Part shown: in pieces, positions 58,368 through 64,000 of the stretch
How the letters are laid out: each line of letters starts with the position of its first letter
Numbering within the stretch: position 1 is the first letter of the stretch
DNA from: Bacillota bacterium
GTDB taxonomy: Bacteria; Bacillota; Bacilli; Paenibacillales; UBA4045
DNA length: 64,000 nucleotides
Direction: 5' to 3'
NCBI GenBank assembly: GCA_023441055.1
Contig: JAEZQY010000057.1
Span: 113,223 to 177,222 of the forward strand
Program-made: the position numbers and the translations under genes
The notes under the pieces: generated by a model
Database searches by the model: none
Seen by the model: the letters and a program-made list of their open reading frames with translations, nothing else
Told to the model about the DNA's origin: nothing

Positions 58368-59966
58368 ATGATGAATGCCTATCATAAGGAAGTGATATTG
58401 TTGGATAAGGATTATTCCAAGTACTTCGATTTCTCTGACGCCAAGCTGCTCAGTCAGGAGGACGGAGTCGCCACTTATCGAATTAAAGGTCGGACCATAC
58501 AGATGAATGCCACGCCCAACTATCGGGAAGAGAAGAAGAGAGGCAAGGAAGACATCCAGGTCCTCTCCTTCCAAGACGATCAGACAGAGGCGGCGATGGA
58601 GAGGTTTAGATCGCTCAATCGCAAGCGTCCGCATTATTATTTGATCCAGACGTACGGCTGTCAAATGAATGAACATGATACCGAGACGATGAAGGGTGTC
58701 TTCGAATTGATGGGCTTCCAAGCAACCGAGGATCGGATGCTGGCGGATATTATCCTGCTGAATACTTGCGCAGTTCGCGAGAATGCAGAGGACAAGGTAT
58801 TCGGGGAGCTCGGGCATCTGAAGACGCTGAAGCGCGAGAAGCCTGAGCTGCTGCTCGGTGTATGCGGATGCATGTCGCAAGAGGAATCCGTTGTAAGCCG
58901 TATTATGAACCGGCACCAGCATGTCGATATGATATTCGGAACGCATAATATTCATCGCTTGCCTAATCTGCTGGAGGAGGCCTACTTCAGTAAGGAGATG
59001 GTCATTGAGGTATGGTCCAAGGAAGGCGACATTATCGAGGACATGCCCAAGAAGCGCGAAGGGATGAAGGCGTGGGTCAATATTATGTATGGCTGTGATA
59101 AGTTCTGTACCTACTGCATTGTGCCGTACACGAGAGGCAAGGAGCGCAGCAGAAGGCCGGAGGATGTGATCGCGGAAGTGCGGGAATTGGCTAGCAAGGG
59201 CTTTAAGGAGATCACGCTGCTCGGGCAGAATGTGAATGCCTATGGCAAGGACTTCGAGCATCTTGATTATCGCTTCGGTGATCTCATGCATGATATCGCC
59301 AAGATCGATATTCCGAGAGTGCGATTTACGACCTCTCATCCGCGAGATTTCGATGACCATCTGATAGATGTGCTAGCGAAGAAGGGGAATCTGGTCGAAC
59401 ATATTCACCTGCCTGTCCAGTCCGGCAGTACGGAGCTCTTGAAGCGTATGAGCCGGAAGTATTCACGCGAGCAGTATCTGGACCTGGTTCGCAGGATCAA
59501 GCGCGCCATTCCGGATGTCGTGCTCACTACGGATATTATTGTGGGCTTCCCTGGCGAGACCGAGGAGCAATTTAGCGACACCTTATCCTTGGTGAGGGAG
59601 GTCGGTTACGACTCTGCCTACACCTTCATCTATTCGCCACGGGCGGGCACTCCGGCAGCGGAGATGGCGGATAATGTGCCAGAGGACGTGAAGAAGGAGC
59701 GGCTCCGCCAGTTGAATCAATTAGTCGGCGAGCTGAGTTATGAGGGCAATAAGCGTGTGGAAGGCAAGACCGTCGAGGTGTTAGTAGACGGCATTAGCAA
59801 GAATGATTCCACTGTGCTAGCCGGTCGCACACGGACGAATAAGCTCGTGCACTTCAAGGGCGATGCCGCGCTCATCGGACAATTCGTCCAAGTGAAGATT
59901 AACGCGACAACTACCTGGTATCTGAGCGGCGAGCTCCTACCTGAACCCCAATCTACAGCAATCTAA
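58368..59966 (+). CDS. miaB: tRNA-2-methylthio-N6-dimethylallyladenosine synthase
   Basis: MiaB is a radical-SAM methylthiotransferase that modifies A37 of tRNAs reading UNN codons. The N-terminal UPF0004 domain (TYGCQMNEHDTE, LLNTCAVRENAE, GVCGCMSQ) holds one cluster. The radical-SAM motif is CDKFCTYC, followed by GQNVNAYG and GFPGETEEQF, and a TRAM domain ends the protein (about 465-525). The 532 residues compare with 509 in B. subtilis. The first ATG has little ribosome binding site; a TTG at 58398 or 58401 after AAGGAAGTGA is an equally good start. Confidence 0.95.
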   Translation: MMNAYHKEVILLDKDYSKYFDFSDAKLLSQEDGVATYRIKGRTIQMNATPNYREEKKRGKEDIQVLSFQDDQTEAAMERFRSLNRKRPHYYLIQTYGCQMNEHDTETMKGVFELMGFQATEDRMLADIILLNTCAVRENAEDKVFGELGHLKTLKREKPELLLGVCGCMSQEESVVSRIMNRHQHVDMIFGTHNIHRLPNLLEEAYFSKEMVIEVWSKEGDIIEDMPKKREGMKAWVNIMYGCDKFCTYCIVPYTRGKERSRRPEDVIAEVRELASKGFKEITLLGQNVNAYGKDFEHLDYRFGDLMHDIAKIDIPRVRFTTSHPRDFDDHLIDVLAKKGNLVEHIHLPVQSGSTELLKRMSRKYSREQYLDLVRRIKRAIPDVVLTTDIIVGFPGETEEQFSDTLSLVREVGYDSAYTFIYSPRAGTPAAEMADNVPEDVKKERLRQLNQLVGELSYEGNKRVEGKTVEVLVDGISKNDSTVLAGRTRTNKLVHFKGDAALIGQFVQVKINATTTWYLSGELLPEPQSTAI

Positions 59967-59995
59967 CTACCTATAATTGATAAGGAGCGTGTACT

Positions 59996-60457
59996 ATGTC
60001 TGGCCATCATCATAATCACGATCAGGAACAAGCATGTCAAATTCCTTCCTTCACAGCGACGGAAGTCATTGTGAAGGAGGATGTGCTGGCTAAAGCGAAG
60101 GAGCTGGCCGAGCTCATATCCACGTCTGACGAGGTTCGGATCTACCAGGAGGCTGAACGTAAGGTCAGCGCACATGAAGACATTCAATCAACGATTAAGC
60201 TGATCAAGAAGAAGCAGAAGGAAATCGTGGGCTTCGAGTACTTCAAGAACGACCAGATGGTCGAGAAGATCGAACAGGAGATTGCGGAGCTGGAAGCGAA
60301 GCTGAACAGCTATCCGATCGTTAACGAGCTGAAGCAGACCCAAGAGGATATCAATTATCTGCTGCAGCTGATTATCGGAGTTGTGCGCGATACGATCTCT
60401 GAGAAGGTCAATGTGGAAGCCGGCACGGTCACTGAGGAAGCGACCTATAGCGATTAA
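59996..60457 (+). CDS. ricA: YlbF/YmcA family protein (RicA-like)
   Basis: The 153-residue helical protein (VLAKAKELAELISTSDEVRI, KKKQKEIVGFEYFKNDQ, ELKQTQEDINYLLQLI) belongs to the YlbF/YmcA family. Position after miaB matches B. subtilis ymcA (ricA), a member of the Y-complex with RicF and RicT that aids mRNA processing by RNase Y and promotes development. The N-terminus is His-rich (GHHHNH) with a Cys at residue 14, which could bind metal. ATG after AAGGAGCG. Confidence 0.88.
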   Translation: MSGHHHNHDQEQACQIPSFTATEVIVKEDVLAKAKELAELISTSDEVRIYQEAERKVSAHEDIQSTIKLIKKKQKEIVGFEYFKNDQMVEKIEQEIAELEAKLNSYPIVNELKQTQEDINYLLQLIIGVVRDTISEKVNVEAGTVTEEATYSD

Positions 60458-60470
60458 GCACCGAATGAGA

Positions 60471-60523
60471 ACAAGATAGACCGTTCAGCGCATACCTCTG
60501 TGGCGCCAAACGGTCTATCTTGT
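60471..60523. terminator. Perfect 15-base inverted repeat after ricA
   Basis: ACAAGATAGACCGTT (60471-60485) and AACGGTCTATCTTGT (60509-60523) flank a 23-base loop that contains a further GCGC pairing. No T run follows, so its action as terminator is uncertain. Confidence 0.6.
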
Positions 60524-60560
60524 CATAAGATGAGGATAAAAAGGCAGGTAGCCTCAGCTT

Positions 60561-61004
60561 ATGAACATAACCCGATTCACCAAGCGGGATGCCCGCTGGA
60601 TCTATCCGTTAGTTCTCGATCAATTGGTTCCTTATTCTCATACGGCTAAGCAGGGTCAACGTCCTCCATTCAACGAAATCAGAAGCAGGTTAAGCAGTGG
60701 CATTACCTACGTGATTCGAAATCGCAGCCGGGTTGGCTGCGGATTCATCCACGTGATCCGTCAGGGAGAATGGGATTGGATTGATATGCTGGCAGTGCGT
60801 CCAGAGGATCAGGGCCTCGGCTGCGGCAGCAAGCTGCTCCAGACAGTCAAGCGAGCTTGCGGGCGAAGAGGCTGCAGCAGTCTGAATGTATTCGTCGATC
60901 GCAGTAACCAGAGAGCCCTGGGCTTCTACATGAAGCATGGATTCACCGTGATCCGTTACGAGCATAGTATCGATTGTTACCGCATGGTCTGGGAGGTGTC
61001 TTGA
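60561..61004 (+). CDS. GNAT family N-acetyltransferase
   Basis: The 147-residue protein has the GNAT fold with acetyl-CoA loop VRPEDQGLGCGSKLL, the preceding IDMLAV strand, and C-terminal NQRALGFYMKHGFTVI. The substrate is unknown. It starts at ATG and ends exactly one base before the stop of the convergent gene on the minus strand. Confidence 0.88.
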   Translation: MNITRFTKRDARWIYPLVLDQLVPYSHTAKQGQRPPFNEIRSRLSSGITYVIRNRSRVGCGFIHVIRQGEWDWIDMLAVRPEDQGLGCGSKLLQTVKRACGRRGCSSLNVFVDRSNQRALGFYMKHGFTVIRYEHSIDCYRMVWEVS

Positions 61005-61322
61005 TTACCAGTATGCGCCTGGATAGACTCCGCCATAGGGGTACCCATACCCACCACCATAGCCGCCGCCATAAGGATATCCATAGCCGCCACCGTACGG
61101 ATAACCGCCATACGTGTAAGGACTGGTGCCGATGGCCAGCAGATCGAATAACGCCAGCGGGATGATGGCGCTGGTTCGTACCTTCTTGCCAGACTTAATG
61201 GTGGGCTGCAGGTAGATCCGGTTGCCGGATATCCTGACGAGCTTGCCGGATATCTTGCCGCCTCTCTTATGGACCGCATAAACTTGCTTGCCGACCATCT
61301 TGCGAATCACAGACTTGTTCAC
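61005..61322 (-). CDS. Small protein with Gly/Tyr/Pro-rich tail, possible spore-surface protein
   Basis: I do not recognise a named family. The 105-residue protein has a basic N-terminal half (KMVGKQVYAVHKRGGKISGK then LVRISGNRIYLQPT) that looks like a small beta-barrel, a hydrophobic patch (SAIIPLALFDLLAIG), and a C-terminal third of repeated GGYGYPYGG units. Such tails are common in spore coat and exosporium-type proteins. The start is GTG, 7 bases after a perfect AGGAGG on the minus strand. This is the only minus-strand gene in the window; it ends tail to tail with the acetyltransferase. Coat function is inference. Confidence 0.72.
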   Translation of the reverse strand: MNKSVIRKMVGKQVYAVHKRGGKISGKLVRISGNRIYLQPTIKSGKKVRTSAIIPLALFDLLAIGTSPYTYGGYPYGGGYGYPYGGGYGGGYGYPYGGVYPGAYW

Positions 61323-61363
61323 ATAAATTCCTCCTCTTATGGATCAGAAGTCAAGTTCTGTAA

Positions 61364-61372
61364 TAGCTTATG
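61364..61372 (-). promoter_or_regulatory. Possible sigma-E/sigma-K -10 element for the Gly/Tyr-rich gene
   Basis: On the minus strand CATAAGCTA fits the CATAnnnTA -10 shared by sigma-E and sigma-K, about 42 bases before the GTG start. No matching -35 is clear, so this is a weak call. Confidence 0.3.
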
Positions 61373-61474
61373 TGTAGCGGTCCTTATCCGATTAGATGAT
61401 TGTCCAAGCCAGAACGAAATGTGCAGAATGGCTGTATACTATATTCGATTCAAATAGATTGGAGTTACTCGTCC

Positions 61475-63997
61475 ATGCAAGCTGCGCCTCTGCCTATTGA
61501 AGAGGTATTGGAACCTCTCAAACAAGTGCTGAAACAGCATTATAACGCTATATTGATCGCTCAGCCCGGTGCGGGCAAGACGACACGCGTGCCGATGGCT
61601 CTGCTGAATGAGCCATGGATGGCTGGCCGGAAGCTGATTATGCTGGAGCCCAGAAGATTATCTGCGCGTGCTGCGGCTCACTATATCGCGAGTCAACTTG
61701 GCGAAGCGATTGGAGAGACGGTTGGCTACCGGATGCATAATGATACGAGGGTTGGGCCTGCTACGAGAATCGAGGTCGTTACTGAGGGTGTGCTAACTCG
61801 AATGCTGCTGGCTGATCCTATGCTGAGTGATGTCGGCTTGGTGATCTTCGATGAATTTCACGAACGGAGCTTGCATGCAGATACAGGAGCTGCGCTGCTC
61901 TTGCATGCGCGCTCCTTATTCGACCATGACATACGCATCGTGTTCATGTCAGCTACCTTAGAGGGCAGCCAGCTCGCCAAGCAGCTTGACGCGCCAATAC
62001 TGTCGAGTGACGGCAGAGCATTCCCAGTAGAGACGCATTATCTGAAACGTCCGTTACAGGATCGGATGGAGGAGGCTGTCACACGCGCTGTACGCCATGC
62101 GCTGCAGGCGCATACTGGCGATATTCTAGTGTTCCTGCCCGGTATACGGGAGATTCATGGCGTGCAGCGGCTGCTCCAGTCTGTTGTGCCGGCTGGTTGC
62201 GCCATTATGCCGCTATACGGAGATCTTGCCGTGGAGCTGCAAACCGATGTTCTGAAGCCCTGTGGACCCGGGGAACGCAAGGTTGTGCTGGCTACTCCCA
62301 TTGCGGAGACCGGCCTCACTGTTGCGGGTATTCGTGTGGTGATCGACAGTGGTCTGATCCGTACAGCCAGATTCTCTCCGAAGACCGGCATGTCCAGATT
62401 AGAAACCATTGTTGCCGCTCAGGCCTCTGCAGACCAGCGCAGAGGACGCGCAGGGCGAACTAGCCCTGGTGTCTGTTATCGCTTATGGACAGAGGAGGAG
62501 CATCAGCTGCTGCCGCTGGAGCGTACACCGGAAATTCAGGAAGCCGATCTCGCGCCGCTGGCGCTGCTGCTTGCGGAATGGGGAGCCAGACCCGATGAGT
62601 TAGTATGGCTGACGGACCCGCCTACCGCGCATTATGAACAGGCTGAACGCATGCTGAAGCTAATTGGCGCGCTTACGGAGGATGGTAAGATAACCGAGCA
62701 TGGCAGACGCATGAATCAATTGGGGGTGCATCCGCGGGTTGCGCATATGCTGCTGCGAGCGCGAGAGCTTGGGCATGGGTCACTTGCCTGCGCACTTGCT
62801 GCTATATTAGGCGAGCGTGATCTGATCAAGGGAGAGCGCTCCAGGCAAGTTGACATCCGACTGCGACTGGCGCTCATCACGCAATCTGGCGCTCCCGAGC
62901 ATAACGACTATGACGTGGACAATGCGAGGCTGAAGCAGATCAGGGAGTCCGCTAAGCGCTTGCGAGAGAAGCTTAGCTTACACGAGAGACAACCGGTTCA
63001 GGTTGACCAGGCAGGGCTATTGCTGTCACTGGCGTATCCCGATCGGATCGCTGTAAAGCGGGGGAGCATCCGTTATCTGCTGAGCAGCGGGCGAGGCGCG
63101 GTTCTGCCTCAGGATCAGTGGCTGCGAGGAATGGATTATCTGGCCGTTGGTGAATTAGATGACAGCGGTGCTGACAGCCGCATCTGGCAGGCAGCACCGA
63201 TCATGCTACAGGAGATCATGGAGCATCACCAGTCGCGTATCGTCAAGTCCCAGGAGGTAGTATGGGATGAGACAGCGCGATGCGTCAAAGCCAGCTTCAT
63301 GACCCGATTAGGCGCAATTACGCTCAGCGAACAGACGTCGCGCCATGTAGATCAGGAGCTGCTGCTACAGGCTTGCATGGAAGGCCTGCGAATTCACGGT
63401 TTGCGCATACTGCCCTGGACGAAGAGTAATATGCAGCTGCGTGAACGCATTGCAACGCTGCATCATATGGATCCGAGCTGGCCGGATGTGTCGGATGCGG
63501 GCTTATTGGAAGCGATGGAACAATGGTTCGCCCCTTATGCAGGAGGGTATAGAAGCTTGAATGACTTCGCCCGGCTCCCGTTGCATGACGCATTGCGGTC
63601 GCTGCTCAACTGGGAGCAACAGCGCGATCTGGACAAGCTCGCTCCGACTCATTACAAGGTGCCCAGCGGCTCACGCGTCGCGATTCAATATGCGAACCCA
63701 GAGGCCCCTTACATTGCGGTTAAGCTTCAGGAGTTGTTCGGATTGACCCAGACTCCGCTAATTGCCAATGGCCGATTAGCCCTTACGCTGCAGCTGCTGT
63801 CTCCCGCGGGTCGACCGGTACAGATTACGAGTGATCTAATCAGCTTCTGGCATAATACCTATTATGAAGTGAAAAAGGATCTGAAGGGGCGGTATCCCAA
63901 GCATTATTGGCCTGATGATCCCATGTCGGCAGTCGCCACGAATCGCATACGACCAACAGAAGGCCCGCGCCCAAAGCGCCGGGCGTCGCCAGGTTGA
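61475..63997 (+). CDS. hrpB: ATP-dependent helicase HrpB
   Basis: HrpB is a DEAH/RHA-type RNA helicase, better known from proteobacteria, of unclear function. The 840-residue protein has Walker A QPGAGKTTRVP (30-40), DEFH box VIFDEFHERSLHAD (about 122-135), motif VFMSATLEG, motif VI QRRGRAGRTSPGVCYRLW (about 325-343), the helicase-associated domain and a C-terminal HrpB domain reaching PKHYWPDDP. I use ATG (MQAAPLPIEEVLEPL) because upstream codons overlap the gap without a ribosome binding site. It ends 3 bases before the window edge. Confidence 0.93.
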   Translation: MQAAPLPIEEVLEPLKQVLKQHYNAILIAQPGAGKTTRVPMALLNEPWMAGRKLIMLEPRRLSARAAAHYIASQLGEAIGETVGYRMHNDTRVGPATRIEVVTEGVLTRMLLADPMLSDVGLVIFDEFHERSLHADTGAALLLHARSLFDHDIRIVFMSATLEGSQLAKQLDAPILSSDGRAFPVETHYLKRPLQDRMEEAVTRAVRHALQAHTGDILVFLPGIREIHGVQRLLQSVVPAGCAIMPLYGDLAVELQTDVLKPCGPGERKVVLATPIAETGLTVAGIRVVIDSGLIRTARFSPKTGMSRLETIVAAQASADQRRGRAGRTSPGVCYRLWTEEEHQLLPLERTPEIQEADLAPLALLLAEWGARPDELVWLTDPPTAHYEQAERMLKLIGALTEDGKITEHGRRMNQLGVHPRVAHMLLRARELGHGSLACALAAILGERDLIKGERSRQVDIRLRLALITQSGAPEHNDYDVDNARLKQIRESAKRLREKLSLHERQPVQVDQAGLLLSLAYPDRIAVKRGSIRYLLSSGRGAVLPQDQWLRGMDYLAVGELDDSGADSRIWQAAPIMLQEIMEHHQSRIVKSQEVVWDETARCVKASFMTRLGAITLSEQTSRHVDQELLLQACMEGLRIHGLRILPWTKSNMQLRERIATLHHMDPSWPDVSDAGLLEAMEQWFAPYAGGYRSLNDFARLPLHDALRSLLNWEQQRDLDKLAPTHYKVPSGSRVAIQYANPEAPYIAVKLQELFGLTQTPLIANGRLALTLQLLSPAGRPVQITSDLISFWHNTYYEVKKDLKGRYPKHYWPDDPMSAVATNRIRPTEGPRPKRRASPG

Positions 63998-64000
63998 GTT

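Noticed and set aside
58320..59360. Open frame of 346 codons on the minus strand
   Set aside because: It is wholly antisense to miaB, has no ribosome binding site, and its composition (many His, Leu, Arg) is that of a reverse-frame shadow.
1..64000. Mobile elements, defence systems, tRNA or rRNA genes
   Set aside because: No transposase, integrase, toxin-antitoxin pair, restriction gene, repeat-spacer array or tRNA-like cloverleaf was recognised; the window is conserved core genome.

Overview
The window looks like a core chromosomal segment of an endospore-forming, flagellated Gram-positive bacterium of the Bacillales. It most resembles Paenibacillus or a relative (Paenibacillaceae). This rests on gene order that follows the Bacillus subtilis cheW-sigD, rpsB-rseP-polC, rimP-nusA-infB-pnp, spoVF-dapA-spoIIIE and ymfF-recA-rny-spoVS-miaB blocks, on a PolC-type replicase, on sporulation genes (dpaA/dpaB, sleB, spoVS, the ftsK/spoIIIE DNA translocase), and on strong AGGAGG ribosome binding sites with frequent TTG and GTG starts. 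Nearly every gene is on the plus strand. I saw no tRNA, rRNA, CRISPR array, insertion sequence or prophage.

Layout. 1-5543: distal end of a chemotaxis/motility operon (cheW, cheC, cheD, sigD, a FapA-like protein) plus small membrane-anchored or charged proteins of the kind that flank sigD. 5559-8571: rpsB, tsf, pyrH and frr, separated by internal terminators. 8633-18670: envelope lipid and isoprenoid genes (uppS, cdsA, dxr), the site-2 protease rseP, an archaeal-type prolyl-tRNA synthetase and polC. 18706-26996: rimP-nusA-rnpM-ylxQ-infB-rbfA-nrnA-truB-ribF, one tightly packed translation/RNA operon with its own promoter. 27016-32526: rpsO, pnp, a YlxY-like deacetylase, mlpA and dut. 32710-40614: dipicolinate synthase, dapA, RNase J, ftsK/spoIIIE and sleB. 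40715-48648: two M16 peptidase-like proteins, a short-chain dehydrogenase, DUF3243, DUF3388, rodZ, yajQ, pgsA and cinA. 48799-53720: recA with a LexA box, recX, rny, ymdB and spoVS. 53827-58225: a dipeptidase, a 2-oxoacid:ferredoxin oxidoreductase pair and pduL. 58368-64000: miaB, ricA, a GNAT, a Gly/Tyr-rich minus-strand protein and hrpB.

The genes mainly serve information processing (ribosomes, RNA maturation and decay, replication, recombination), envelope synthesis and sporulation. Regulatory sites that can be read directly include a consensus sigma-G promoter before sleB, a near-consensus sigma-H promoter before spoVS, and a LexA box beside a near-consensus sigma-A promoter before recA. 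The most unusual coding observation is that ymdB appears to start at an ATT codon. I found no convincing evidence of an undescribed defence or mobile system; the notable points are local deviations within otherwise conserved loci.
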